Assembly: GCF_947259345.1 (NCBI RefSeq)
Contig: NZ_CAMYLS010000005.1
Span: 62,001-126,000, forward strand
Length of the DNA: 64,000 nucleotides
Reading direction: 5' to 3'
Origin: an uncultured Maricaulis sp.
Lineage (GTDB): Bacteria; Pseudomonadota; Alphaproteobacteria; Caulobacterales; Maricaulaceae
The translations under genes and the position numbers were made by a program. Below the pieces are notes generated by a model. It did no database searches, had not been told where the DNA came from, and saw only the letters and a list, made by a program, of their open reading frames with translations. Shown piece by piece: positions 17,729-28,067 of the stretch; the first letter of the stretch is position 1, and each line of letters begins with the position of its first letter.

Positions 17729-18808
17729 ATGTGGCGGCCCATGATCAGCGGTAACAAAGATCATTGTCGGCAAATACGGGATGTCGATGGGATGGGTCAG
17801 CGCACGGTGGCCAACGGACTAATCGCCAGCCTGGTGAATTTCGCCGAAGCACGCGGAGCGGCTCGCATTGAGCTTCTTGAAACGGCCGGCATGGGCGCGC
17901 TCGACCTGTCGGACCCGGACGGTCGAACCCCGCTGGCCCTCTACATCCGCGCGCTCTCGGAAGCGCGCACTTTGCTGAATGATCCGGGGTTCGCGCTGCG
18001 CTGGGCCTCATCGACTGGGATGGCGGATATTTCCATCCTCGGCCTCATCATGGAAGCCTCCCGGACCATGGGAGAGGCCTTCGTGCAGCTGCAGCGATAC
18101 GAGCGTCTCGCGATGGCCGTCGACAGACAGGGGGCAAATGTCCCGCGCTATATTCTGGAGCACCGTGGCGGCCGCCTGTTCATGGTCGAGAACACACCCG
18201 CCGCGCAAGTCGTACCCGAATTGACCGAGATCGGCTTTGCTCGGCTGACCTGCGGGCCCCGGCGTTTCCTGGATCAGGCTCATGTCCTCGGGGTCGAATT
18301 CACATTCCCACGGCCGGGCCATGGCGCGCTTTATGACACTGTTTTTCAATGCCCGGTGCAATTCGCAGGGACGCGCAATGCCCTCGAGCTTCATCCGGCA
18401 ACAGCAGAATGGCCGGTGAACAACAAGCCGGGAAACTTATTCGGCGTCCTCGCCGACCGGGCCGACCGCCTGCTCGACAAGCTCGTGAATGACGCCAATG
18501 TCACGCAAAGGTTGGAACGCTGGCTCATTGAACGCATGCACACCGGCGAACTTCGTGCAGATCTCGCCGCGCGTGAGCTGGGCTTCAGCCGTCAGACCCT
18601 GTTTCGTCGCCTGCGAGACGAGAACACCACCTATTCAGAAACCCTGATCAATGCTCGCCGACGCGCGGCCGAACTCTACCTGCAGGGGCGACGCTCATCG
18701 ATTGCCGACATTGCATACCTGGTAGGCTTCTCCGACGCAGCCGCCTTCTCACGCGCCTTCAAGCGATGGACCGGACAGAGCCCACAGGCCTATCGAGAAC
18801 ACACCTGA
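17729..18808 (+). CDS. AraC-family transcriptional regulator (Arabinose_bd type N-domain)
   Basis: The 359-residue protein has an N-terminal ligand/oligomerisation domain of the kind found in OruR/ArgR-like AraC regulators ('GLIMEASRTMGEAFVQL' ~100, 'VEFTFPRPGHGALYDTVF' ~190). The C-terminal double HTH (~265-355) shows 'AARELGFSRQTLFRRLRDE' and the second-helix signature 'IADIAYLVGFSDAAAFSRAF' followed by 'KRWTGQSPQAYR'. It diverges from two membrane-protein genes across 46 bp and probably regulates them. The effector is unknown. A start at 17792 (MGQRTVAN) is also possible and would remove a poorly conserved N-terminal stretch. Confidence 0.87.
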   Translation: MWRPMISGNKDHCRQIRDVDGMGQRTVANGLIASLVNFAEARGAARIELLETAGMGALDLSDPDGRTPLALYIRALSEARTLLNDPGFALRWASSTGMADISILGLIMEASRTMGEAFVQLQRYERLAMAVDRQGANVPRYILEHRGGRLFMVENTPAAQVVPELTEIGFARLTCGPRRFLDQAHVLGVEFTFPRPGHGALYDTVFQCPVQFAGTRNALELHPATAEWPVNNKPGNLFGVLADRADRLLDKLVNDANVTQRLERWLIERMHTGELRADLAARELGFSRQTLFRRLRDENTTYSETLINARRRAAELYLQGRRSSIADIAYLVGFSDAAAFSRAFKRWTGQSPQAYREHT

Positions 18809-18874
18809 TACGCGGTCTATTCCTGGCCCTCAGACAGACCGCTACGGCTCGGTTCGGCCTGATGCGAACAATGG

Positions 18875-20101
18875 CTAGGCCGTCATCTGGACGACATTGC
18901 TGACGCTGTCGGGCGCGCTCTCGAGGACATCATCACGCACCGGGCGTGGCTCGCCGAAGAGATGGCCCTGCCCGTAGGCAACATCCATTTCGAGCACCTC
19001 GACCACGGTGGACTCATCCTCGATCTTGTCGACGATGAGTTCGATACCGTGGCGACCGAACAGGCCTGCCAGGTCCTCAGTGGCGATCGCCCCGGCTTCA
19101 TAGCCAGCGATGGACTCGTAATTGTCAATCGCGTCGAGAAGGCGCCGCCCGCCAATCTTGGCGAAACGCACCCCGGCCCGCTCCATCTCGGTCAGGTCCA
19201 GCTCGACATGTGCGATCTGGTCGATCGAGAAACGGAAGCCGAAATCCGCCATGCGGGCCATGTTGCGCGCGGCAATGGCATCGCGTTCTTCGAAGGCGCG
19301 CTGCGATATCTCGAAAATAAGCGACCCGGACAAATCCTTGTTCTGCCGGATGAAGTCGAGGAACTCCGGAAAGAAGGTCTCGTCAGACAGGGAATTGAGC
19401 GAAACATTGCAGAAAATGGCGACCTTCCGGTCCTGACCGGTCAGACGGCGTACGATCTGCACGCAACGGAAGAGCAGGAGATTGTCGACCTCGGCCATCA
19501 GACCGGCCTCTTCGGCAGCGGCCATGAAGGCAGCCGGAGCCAGGACACGACCGGTCGCATCGCGCAGGCGGGTATAGCTCTCATAGAAGGCCGTTCGGCG
19601 CTGCGGCAGGGTCACGACCGGCTGGAGATAGAGGTCGACACGATTGGCGGCCAGCGCCTCGCGGACCGTGTCGATATCGGTGTGCCCCGTGCTGGCCGCG
19701 GGCGCGGTCCCTGACCTGACATGATTGTCGGCACCGGCCGGACCGACCCGACGGACCAGATCCTCCAACACTTTCACTTCATGAACGAGCGCATTGTCCC
19801 GCTCGACCGATTCTGCCCGCAACTCGTCGGCGATTTCATCGATCCGCGCCTGCGCGGCCTCGAATTCCTCGGCCAGGGCCAGATTGGCAGCCTTCAGCTC
19901 GTGTATCTCGTCTTCCAGCGCGCGCCGCTCATGACCGCGGGCCGCTGCCGAATGCGCCATGCCGGCAACGATGAAGACGATCGCCCCCATCATCCAGGCA
20001 TTGAGCGTCGGCATGAGGCCGAAAAACTCGAAGCCGATCGCGGCCACAGCCGCAATGGTGATGTAGGTCAGGAGGATCAGAATGTCGGATGCGCGGGGCA
20101 T
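18875..20101 (-). CDS. tipF: TipF-like membrane protein with degenerate EAL domain
   Basis: The 408-residue product has two N-terminal membrane helices (~8-28, ~34-52), a coiled coil (~58-120) and a C-terminal EAL fold (~147-395). This is the architecture of Caulobacter TipF, a c-di-GMP receptor that recruits flagellar assembly proteins to the new pole. The catalytic signature is altered: the EAL triplet is ESY ('FYESYTRLRD'), the DDFG loop is 'FSIDQIAHVELDL', and the metal Asp is missing in 'VRFAKIGG', while the 'QGHLFGEPRP' tail is kept. It should therefore bind rather than hydrolyse c-di-GMP. The TipF name rests on architecture. Confidence 0.78.
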   Translation of the reverse strand: MPRASDILILLTYITIAAVAAIGFEFFGLMPTLNAWMMGAIVFIVAGMAHSAAARGHERRALEDEIHELKAANLALAEEFEAAQARIDEIADELRAESVERDNALVHEVKVLEDLVRRVGPAGADNHVRSGTAPAASTGHTDIDTVREALAANRVDLYLQPVVTLPQRRTAFYESYTRLRDATGRVLAPAAFMAAAEEAGLMAEVDNLLLFRCVQIVRRLTGQDRKVAIFCNVSLNSLSDETFFPEFLDFIRQNKDLSGSLIFEISQRAFEERDAIAARNMARMADFGFRFSIDQIAHVELDLTEMERAGVRFAKIGGRRLLDAIDNYESIAGYEAGAIATEDLAGLFGRHGIELIVDKIEDESTVVEVLEMDVAYGQGHLFGEPRPVRDDVLESAPDSVSNVVQMTA

Positions 20102-20239
20102 GTCGGGCCTTCGAATCAGCGAATCGTCAGGTGTGCTTGAAGGTTAAGCTGTGTCGGCTCGGGTTGTCGTTTGGTTAACGAAGGTAAACCCGAAGCGTCC
20201 GAACATTATCCAACATATTGATTTATAATGGCACGCATA

Positions 20240-20271
20240 AATTAAAGCGGCCCGTCAAACTGACGGGCCGC
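20240..20271 (-). terminator. Intrinsic terminator of the OmpA-family gene
   Basis: A perfect 11-bp stem (GCGGCCCGTCA/TGACGGGCCGC) with a 3-nt loop is followed on the minus strand by TTTAATTT. It sits 29 nt past the stop of the OmpA-family lipoprotein gene. Confidence 0.85.
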
Positions 20272-20299
20272 TCGCAATTACTGTGGAGAATCAGCTCGA

Positions 20300-20968
20300 T
20301 CAGGACGCGGCGTGCGGCCGGATCAGGATTTCCACGCGGCGATTCTGCTGGCGCCCGGCCGGCGTATCATTGGAGGCAATCGGCGAACGCTCGCCCATGC
20401 CGGCGATATAGAAGCGGTCGCGCAGCACGCCCTGGGCAATCAGATAGTTGCCGACCGACATCGCCCGACGCTCGGAAAGCTGCTGATTGTATTCGGCGGC
20501 ACCGATGCTGTCGGCATGACCGACAATGTCGACATAGGTCGCCGGGTAGCGGTTCAGCACGGTGCCGACATCGCCGAGAATTCCGTAGAACTGGCCCTGG
20601 ATATCGGCGGAATTGGTGGCGAAGGTGACATCGCCCGGCATGATCAGGCGCAGATCATTGCCCTCGCGGCGCACGCCCACACCCGTATCGGACAGCGCTT
20701 CGCGCATGGCGGCTTCCTGCCGGTCCATGTAATTGCCGATGGCGCCGCCGGCGAGCGCGCCGATACCGGCACCGATCAGGGCATTGGTGCGGCCCTCTTC
20801 GCTGTCATTGGTATTGGTCAGATAACCCAGCGCCGCGCCAGCTGCCGCGCCGAGCAGGACGCCACGGCCAGTATTGTTGGCCCGGGTCTCGCCGGTATAG
20901 GGGTCAGTGGTCGTACACGCCGCGACGGACAAGGCCGCAACGGTCAGGACTGCAATACGGAGTTTCAT
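20300..20968 (-). CDS. OmpA-family lipoprotein with glycine zipper
   Basis: This is a 222-residue lipoprotein: the signal peptide ends in 'LSVAAC' (Cys ~18). A glycine-zipper segment (~36-80, 'GVLLGAAAGAALGYL', 'ALIGAGIGALAGGAIGNYM') suggests membrane association. The OmpA/Pal-like peptidoglycan-binding domain (~110-220) shows 'VTFATNSADIQ', 'IVGHADSIGAAEYNQQLSER' and 'AGMGERSPIASNDT', followed by 'NRRVEI'. It probably tethers the outer membrane to peptidoglycan. The start at 20968 is preceded by GAGAGGG. An intrinsic terminator follows. Confidence 0.9.
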   Translation of the reverse strand: MKLRIAVLTVAALSVAACTTTDPYTGETRANNTGRGVLLGAAAGAALGYLTNTNDSEEGRTNALIGAGIGALAGGAIGNYMDRQEAAMREALSDTGVGVRREGNDLRLIMPGDVTFATNSADIQGQFYGILGDVGTVLNRYPATYVDIVGHADSIGAAEYNQQLSERRAMSVGNYLIAQGVLRDRFYIAGMGERSPIASNDTPAGRQQNRRVEILIRPHAAS

Positions 20969-21106
20969 CGTGGATCCCTCTCGGTAACGCAACTTCATGC
21001 CTATCATATCGAGTTATATGACGGGCGTGGCAATGGGCGGATTTATCTTTCCCGACATGAACGCAGGCTGACCGACAAATCTGCCCTCATTTGCATCGCG
21101 TCTCTC

Positions 21107-21135
21107 TTGACGGCCAGCAAGCAAGCTCCTATCTC
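21107..21135 (+). promoter_or_regulatory. groESL promoter
   Basis: TTGACG (21107-21112) and TATCTC (21130-21135) are separated by 17 bp. The predicted transcription start falls at about 21142, just before the CIRCE operator, which fits repression by HrcA. Confidence 0.65.
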
Positions 21136-21143
21136 CGCGGCTG

Positions 21144-21170
21144 TTAGCAGTCGTCGAGGGTGAGTGCCAA
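21144..21170 (+). promoter_or_regulatory. CIRCE operator (HrcA binding site)
   Basis: The arms TTAGCAGTC and GAGTGCCAA are separated by exactly 9 bp, as in the CIRCE consensus (TTAGCACTC-N9-GAGTGCTAA), with one mismatch per arm. It lies at the predicted groESL transcription start, so HrcA should repress the operon in the absence of heat stress. Confidence 0.9.
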
Positions 21171-21225
21171 CCCGCTCCCGGTGATTGCTGGAAACCTTCA
21201 GTCCTCTGTTTGGAGATAGACCAAG

Positions 21226-21513
21226 ATGACTTTTCGTCCTCTGCACGATCGCGTGCTGGTGAAGCGCGTCGAAGAAGAGTCCACGACCAAGGGCGGGATC
21301 ATCATCCCGGATACGGCCAAGGAAAAGCCGCAGGAAGGCGAAGTCGTCGCCATCGGCGGCGGCACGATCAAGGAAGACGGCACGGTTCGTCCGCTGGACG
21401 TCAAGGCCGGCGATCGCATCCTGTTCGGCAAATGGTCCGGCACCGAAGTCACCGTCGACGGTGTCGAGCTGCTGATCATGAAAGAGTCGGACATTCTCGG
21501 CGTGATGGCCTAG
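21226..21513 (+). CDS. groES: Co-chaperonin GroES
   Basis: GroES caps the GroEL ring to form the folding chamber. The 95-residue protein is standard: '[16 protein letters not shown]', the mobile loop '[20 protein letters not shown]' and the C-terminal '[14 protein letters not shown]'. It is the first gene of the groESL operon, behind a promoter and a CIRCE operator, with 56 bp to groEL. Confidence 0.98.
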   Translation: MTFRPLHDRVLVKRVEEESTTKGGIIIPDTAKEKPQEGEVVAIGGGTIKEDGTVRPLDVKAGDRILFGKWSGTEVTVDGVELLIMKESDILGVMA

Positions 21514-21551
21514 TCGCCAGCCCCGATCTGACCACCATCCTCTCAAGTTAG

Positions 21552-23225
<1,674 letters not shown>

Positions 23226-23253
23226 TCATGCCGGTCACCTGACCGATCAAAGG

Positions 23254-23287
23254 AAAGGGTCGCCCTGGTGGGCGGCCCTTTTCTTTT
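23254..23287 (+). terminator. groESL intrinsic terminator
   Basis: A 12-bp stem (AAAGGGTCGCCC with GGGCGGCCCTTT, one G:U pair) with a 4-nt loop is followed by TTCTTTT. Confidence 0.9.
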
Positions 23288-23350
23288 GCCTCGCGACACC
23301 ACCTCCTCGCCGCGTTATGGTCGCAGCCGTGATTTCGGGAGGTGTCAGAT

Positions 23351-25312
23351 ATGAAACACATAGCCATGAGCAAAGGCTTCGTTCTGGCCGGCCTGTTGGC
23401 GGCCTGCCAGCCGGCCGAGACGGTGACGGATACCGCTGAAGCGCCAGCGGCCGCGACCGAAGCCGTCGCCCGCCATGACGCCGCCACCTTCCATCAGACA
23501 ACGAGCTTCTCGCTCGCCTCGTCCGCCGGCTTTGCCTGGTCGAGCGATGACAGCCGCATCCTGATTTCCTCGGATGAGACCGGGGTGTTCAATGCCTATG
23601 CCGTTGATCCCGAGACCGGTGATCGCGAAGCCCTCACCGCGTCGGAGACCAATGCCACTTACGCCCTGTCATGGTTCCCGACCGATGACCGCGCTGTGGT
23701 CACGGCCGACACGGGCGGCAATGAGATCTCCCATATTTTCGTGCGCGAGCTCGATGGCCGTCTCAACGACATCACGCCGGGCGAAGAGGTCCGGGCGCAA
23801 TTTCTCGGCTGGTCTCCCGATGGCAATGACATGTGGCTGATGACCAATGAGCGCGATCAGAGCGCGATGGACATCTATGCCTATGACACGCTGAGCTATG
23901 AGAGCGGCTTTGTGTTCCAGAACGATGACGCGCTGCAGATCGGCGATGTCAGCCCGGACGGGCGCTGGCTGGCCCTGGTGCGCAACCGCACCTCCGCTGA
24001 CAGCGACATCCTGCTCCTCGATCTCGCTTCGGGCGAAACCGAGCCCCGCGTGATCACGGCTCATGAAGGCAATATCGCCCACGGCGTCTACACCTTCACG
24101 CCGGACAGCACACAGCTCGTCTATGCCACGGACGAGCATGGCGAGTTCAACCAGGCCTGGACCTATGACCTTGAAACCGGCGACACCGCGCCGCTGATCG
24201 AGGCCGAATGGGACGTCCAGTTCGTGATCTATTCCGACAGTGGGCGCTACCGTGTCTCCGGCATCAATGCCGATGCCCGCACCGAGGTCTCCATTCTCGA
24301 CACGACAAGCGGCGAGACCCTGGCCCTGCCCGACCTGCCGGCCGGCGATATCGGCTCGGTCCGTTTCTCGCGGGATGAAAGCCGCATCGCCTTCCTCATC
24401 AATTCCGCGACCTCGCCCTCCAATCTCCATGTCGTGGATCTGGCCAGCCAGGCCCATGCCCAGCTGACCAATGCGCTCAACCCAGCGATCTCGGAAGCCG
24501 AGATGGTGGACGCGCAAGTGGTGCGCTTTGAAAGCTTCGACGGGCTGGAAATCCCGGGCATTCTCTATCGTCCGCACGAGGCCAGCGCCAACAATCCGGT
24601 ACCGGCCCTCGTCTGGGTGCATGGCGGTCCGGGCGGGCAGAGCCGGATCGGCTATTCGGCCACCATCCAGCACCTCGTCAATCACGGCTATGCCGTCTAC
24701 GCCGCCAATAATCGCGGCTCGTCAGGCTACGGCAAAACCTTCTTCCACATGGATGATCGCCGCCATGGCGAAGAAGACCTGCGCGACATTGTCGCCGCTG
24801 GTGACTGGCTGCGAGCGCAGGACTGGGTCTCGGCCGACGAGGTGGGTGTGATCGGCGGGTCCTATGGCGGCTATATGACCGCCGCCGCCCTCACCTTCCA
24901 TCCCGAAGCCTTTGAGGTCGGGATCAATATTTTCGGCGTCACCAATTGGGAGCGCACCCTCGCATCCATCCCGCCCTGGTGGGAGAGCTTCCGCGAAGCC
25001 CTCTATGACGAAATGGGCGACCCGGCGACCGACGCCGAACGTCACCGCGCCATCTCCCCCCTCTTCCACGCCGAGAATGTCGTCCGCCCCATGCTGGTCG
25101 TCCAGGGCGCCAATGATCCGCGCGTGCTGCAAGTGGAGAGTGATGAACTGGTCGCCGCCGTCCGCGCCAATGGCGTACCGGTGGAGTATGTGCTCTTCCC
25201 GGATGAGGGCCATGGCTTCCGCCGCCGGGAGAACCGTATCACCGCGTCCGAAGCCTATGTGAGCTTCCTCGATGAATATCTGCGTGAGCAAGACGACGCT
25301 TCGGCCGAGTAG
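23351..25312 (+). CDS. S9 family prolyl-oligopeptidase-like lipoprotein
   Basis: The 653-residue product has a lipoprotein signal ('[10 protein letters not shown]', Cys ~19), a beta-propeller of WD40/TolB-like blades (~50-370) and a C-terminal alpha/beta-hydrolase domain. The catalytic triad is visible: Ser in '[15 protein letters not shown]' (~503), Asp in '[11 protein letters not shown]' (~588) and His in '[12 protein letters not shown]' (~621). It should cleave peptides in the periplasm or at the outer membrane. The ATG at 23351 has GGGAGG 8 nt upstream, which decides the start over the GTG at 23342. The gene stands alone after groESL. Confidence 0.92.
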   Translation: MKHIAMSKGFVLAGLLAACQPAETVTDTAEAPAAATEAVARHDAATFHQTTSFSLASSAGFAWSSDDSRILISSDETGVFNAYAVDPETGDREALTASETNATYALSWFPTDDRAVVTADTGGNEISHIFVRELDGRLNDITPGEEVRAQFLGWSPDGNDMWLMTNERDQSAMDIYAYDTLSYESGFVFQNDDALQIGDVSPDGRWLALVRNRTSADSDILLLDLASGETEPRVITAHEGNIAHGVYTFTPDSTQLVYATDEHGEFNQAWTYDLETGDTAPLIEAEWDVQFVIYSDSGRYRVSGINADARTEVSILDTTSGETLALPDLPAGDIGSVRFSRDESRIAFLINSATSPSNLHVVDLASQAHAQLTNALNPAISEAEMVDAQVVRFESFDGLEIPGILYRPHEASANNPVPALVWVHGGPGGQSRIGYSATIQHLVNHGYAVYAANNRGSSGYGKTFFHMDDRRHGEEDLRDIVAAGDWLRAQDWVSADEVGVIGGSYGGYMTAAALTFHPEAFEVGINIFGVTNWERTLASIPPWWESFREALYDEMGDPATDAERHRAISPLFHAENVVRPMLVVQGANDPRVLQVESDELVAAVRANGVPVEYVLFPDEGHGFRRRENRITASEAYVSFLDEYLREQDDASAE

Positions 25313-25369
25313 CCCGACGGGTATCAAAGCCGGGATTCGGGCATCGGCCCTGCGTCCCGGCGCCTCCGA

Positions 25370-26488
25370 CTATAGCGCCACCCGCTGCTTCAGCACGGCC
25401 AGTCGGGCCACCGACTGGTTGATACGGCGCTCGGTCAGGCGGCCCTCGCGGATCGCCGCCTCGACCCAGCCGACAATGCGTTGCGGCAATTCGGCGTCCG
25501 GGGCGGCAGAGTTGGACAGCATGATCATGTCATTGCCGGCCTCTATGGCGCGGATGACCGCTTCGCGCTGATCGTAATTCTCCCGGATCGCGCCCATGTC
25601 GAGATCATCGGTCATCACCACGCCCGTGAAGCCGAGCTGCCGGCGCAGCAAATCATCCAGGACCGGAGCGGAAAAGGTCACCGGCTCGCCGCTGGGATCG
25701 AGCTGACGATTGGTCAGATGGCCACCCATCATCAAATGGGCGCGCCCTCGATCGATCAGTTCGCGGAAAGGGGCCAGCTCGGCCTCGCTCCAGCTGTCGG
25801 AAATGTCGACGAAACCGTCATGACTGTCGCCGCGCGATCGGCCATGCCCGGGGAAATGCTTGATCGCGCAGACCGCGCCTTCCGCCTCGAAGGCATCGAT
25901 AAAGGCCGAGGCATAGTCGGCAATGGTCCCGCCATCCGTGCCATAGGCGCGTCCGTGACGACCGATCACGGAGTTTTCGGGATCGTGGAGGTCGGCAACA
26001 GGCGCCAGATTCATGTTGAAGCCGGCGGCGCGGAACTCGCTCGCACCCAGCCGGTAGAGATCACCGGCACTTTCCGGGGACCGCGCTTCCGCCACCTGCA
26101 TGGCGCGTGGAATGTGGGTATAGCCGAGATCCCGGGACAGGCGCTGGACCAGACCGCCTTCCTGGTCGATCGCCATCCAGGCCCCCGGACGCGTGGCCAG
26201 GAAACGCGCCGCCGACCCCTCCGCCCCGTCGCGCGAGCGCACATTATGGCGCAGGAAGAGGACGCCGCCGATGCGGTTGGCAGCGAGATGGGCATCGATG
26301 ATGTCGGCCCCTTCGGTCTCATTGTGCGAACCGATAAAACCAAGCAGCAACATGTCACCGACGCGCTCGGCCAATGGTCGATCCAGCGCGTCGCGCACGC
26401 TTGTGCGCAATCGTGCCTGCGCGGTCGTCCCGGCCGTCGCCATCAGTGTGGCGGCGAGACCTGATTGCAATACGCGTCGCCGATCCAT
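25370..26488 (-). CDS. Glycoside hydrolase family 3, beta-N-acetylhexosaminidase-like
   Basis: The 372-residue GH3 enzyme resembles NagZ, which removes N-acetylglucosamine from peptidoglycan fragments. Key motifs are 'AIDQEGGLVQRL' (~107), 'KHFPGHGRSRGDSHDG' (~210-225) with the Asp/His loop that acts as general acid/base in NagZ, and 'VMTDDLDMGAI' (~290) with the nucleophile Asp. Unlike cytoplasmic NagZ, it starts with a Tat-like signal ('MDRRRVLQSGLAATLMATAG'), so it is probably folded before export to the periplasm. It is longer than E. coli NagZ (341 residues), mostly because of the signal. Confidence 0.88.
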   Translation of the reverse strand: MDRRRVLQSGLAATLMATAGTTAQARLRTSVRDALDRPLAERVGDMLLLGFIGSHNETEGADIIDAHLAANRIGGVLFLRHNVRSRDGAEGSAARFLATRPGAWMAIDQEGGLVQRLSRDLGYTHIPRAMQVAEARSPESAGDLYRLGASEFRAAGFNMNLAPVADLHDPENSVIGRHGRAYGTDGGTIADYASAFIDAFEAEGAVCAIKHFPGHGRSRGDSHDGFVDISDSWSEAELAPFRELIDRGRAHLMMGGHLTNRQLDPSGEPVTFSAPVLDDLLRRQLGFTGVVMTDDLDMGAIRENYDQREAVIRAIEAGNDMIMLSNSAAPDAELPQRIVGWVEAAIREGRLTERRINQSVARLAVLKQRVAL

Positions 26489-26684
26489 GTTCCGCTATTC
26501 CTTGCCAATCCCCGGCCATGAGCATGCGGACCGACCCGCCCGGTGGCAAGCCTGTGCGGCACGTCAGCCTTGTTCCGAACGCGTCGCGCGCGGCTGATCA
26601 GGTGACAAATATTTTAGGCCGGCACAGGAACGCCGTAAGGCGGCAGCGATCACATTTGCGTCATATCGAAGAGGGATTGCAGCA

Positions 26685-27782
26685 ATGAGAAAATTTCTGA
26701 TGGCGGGTATTGCCCTGGCCGTGACCGGTGCCACCGCCTATGCGCTGGACGATGATCGCGACCGGCATACCCGCATTCATGTCGCGAGCGACAGCCATGC
26801 AACATTTATCGGCGATGATGGTCAGATCGTGGAAGTGCGCGGCGCCGGTGGCGATCGCACCATCCATATCGATCGCGACGGCGAACGCTCGGTGATCAAT
26901 GTCGATGGCCAGGAGATCGAGATTGTCGACGGCGAAGTGCGCATTGATGGCCAAGTGGTCGATGTCGAACATGACGGTGTGGTCGTGATCGACGGCGTGA
27001 ATGTCCGCGTCATCGAAGGCGACCATGCCCGCATGGGCCGGACGTTCGAACTGCATATGGCCGAGCGCGTGGAACATCTCGCCGAGATGGAAGATCATAT
27101 CGCGCGCATGGTCATCGACATGGATGTCGAGGGCATCGAAGCCGGCGTCATGGCGTCTCTTGAGTTGGCCTTGGCCGGCCTCGATGAAGGCCGCATCGTC
27201 CACACGGATGATTGGGACGACCTCACACCGGAGGAACGCGAGGAAGTACGCGCCGAAATCCGTGAGGCCCGCGAAGAGATTCGGGAGGCCATGCACGAGA
27301 CGCGTCGGGAAATGCGCGAGGCCCACGCCGAAATGGAAGGTGCCCGCCGCATGGCCCGGATAGAGGTCCGCCGCGCCGCCCGTGAGATGGCGCGCGCCGA
27401 ACGCGAAATCGCACGTGCAGAACGGGACAGGGCGCGGGCCCGCGTCGAAGTCCTGCGCAGTGATGGGCAGGCTGGCCGGGCAAATGTCGAACGCCTGCAA
27501 GACGTCCTCCGCAATAATGACGCCGACGACATCCGGATCGAGGACGAAGATGGCCGCCGCCGCGTCTGGATCGATGGTGAGGAACAGACCGGCGACGATC
27601 TGGTCGACTGGCTGAACCGGCTTGAGATCGACCGTCTGGAGGGCCGTCATGACGGGCGTCGCGCCGAGCGCGAAATGCGTGTTGAGCGCCTGCGCCGCGG
27701 GGAAGGCCGACGCGTCATCGAACTGGATGGCGGCGAGCGGGTCGTGATTGTCGAAATCGATGAGGATGACGACGAGCGCTAG
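26685..27782 (+). CDS. Secreted, highly charged protein with a long predicted helix
   Basis: A signal peptide (MRKFLMAGIALAVTGATAYA) is followed by a beta-like part rich in Asp, Ile and Val (~21-115, with repeating 'IDGQ/VDGQ' units), then a very charged region (~185-265) of alternating Glu/Arg/Ala ('TPEEREEVRAEIREAREEIR' and following). The latter should form a coiled coil or single alpha-helix. The last part returns to Asp/Arg-rich strands. I recognise no family; proteins with 'HIDRDGERSVINVDG'-like repeats occur in related marine bacteria. It is presumably periplasmic. A strong hairpin terminator follows. Confidence 0.75.
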   Translation: MRKFLMAGIALAVTGATAYALDDDRDRHTRIHVASDSHATFIGDDGQIVEVRGAGGDRTIHIDRDGERSVINVDGQEIEIVDGEVRIDGQVVDVEHDGVVVIDGVNVRVIEGDHARMGRTFELHMAERVEHLAEMEDHIARMVIDMDVEGIEAGVMASLELALAGLDEGRIVHTDDWDDLTPEEREEVRAEIREAREEIREAMHETRREMREAHAEMEGARRMARIEVRRAAREMARAEREIARAERDRARARVEVLRSDGQAGRANVERLQDVLRNNDADDIRIEDEDGRRRVWIDGEEQTGDDLVDWLNRLEIDRLEGRHDGRRAEREMRVERLRRGEGRRVIELDGGERVVIVEIDEDDDER

Positions 27783-27802
27783 GCCGGTCCGGCACCGATT
27801 CC

Positions 27803-27837
27803 AAAAGGGCGGGCTCGCACATGCGGCCCGCCCTTTC
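27803..27837 (+). terminator. Intrinsic terminator, possibly bidirectional
   Basis: An 11-bp stem (AAAGGGCGGGC/GCCCGCCCTTT) with further pairing inside the loop lies 21 nt past the charged-protein stop. A-rich and T-rich flanks on both sides would allow termination from either direction. Confidence 0.8.
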
Positions 27838-27874
27838 TCGTGGCAAACAGGCCCAGCCTATTGTGAAAGCGCAC

Positions 27875-27903
27875 AAAAAAAGGGGCTGGCAAAAGCCAGC
27901 CCC
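27875..27903 (-). terminator. Intrinsic terminator with 7-T tail
   Basis: A perfect 9-bp stem (GGGGCTGGC/GCCAGCCCC), loop TTTT, is followed by seven T residues on the minus strand. It ends the candidate small RNA and any read-through from hisS. Confidence 0.9.
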
Positions 27904-27981
27904 GAGATAACGGTTGGTCGATAAAGGGCGTCTCCTCCCCGAAACGCCAAAGGACAGAGCGGTCAGGCCCAGTCCGTTTTC
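27875..27981 (-). ncRNA. Candidate small RNA of about 107 nt
   Basis: On the minus strand a Caulobacter-type promoter (TTGACG, 10 bp, GCTACGTC) ends at 27988, and a strong terminator ends at 27875. The transcript between them has no start codon with a ribosome-binding site. It can form a hairpin (GGCGT/ACGCC arms) whose loop holds the G-rich sequence CGGGGAGGAG, at about 27928-27950. The gap to hisS upstream (86 bp) contains this promoter, so the RNA is not simply the hisS 3' UTR. No known RNA family was recognised. Confidence 0.5.
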
Positions 27982-27985
27982 GACG

Positions 27986-28011
27986 TTGACGTAGCACTCT
28001 GGTTACGTCAA
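27986..28011. promoter_or_regulatory. Palindromic promoter/operator, 8+10+8
   Basis: TTGACGTA and TACGTCAA form a perfect inverted repeat with a 10-bp spacer. On the minus strand it contains the -35 (28006-28011) and -10-like (27988-27995) elements of the candidate small RNA. The dyad could also bind a dimeric regulator or fire in both directions. Confidence 0.55.
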
Positions 28012-28067
28012 CCCCCATTATCTTAACGCTTGGGGATAAGCCTCGCCATCCGCTCGACTTTTCGCCA

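Noticed and set aside
18812..18842. Possible terminator between the AraC gene and the tipF-like gene
   Set aside because: The stem is only 7 bp with a 17-nt loop and no U-tract; too weak to call.
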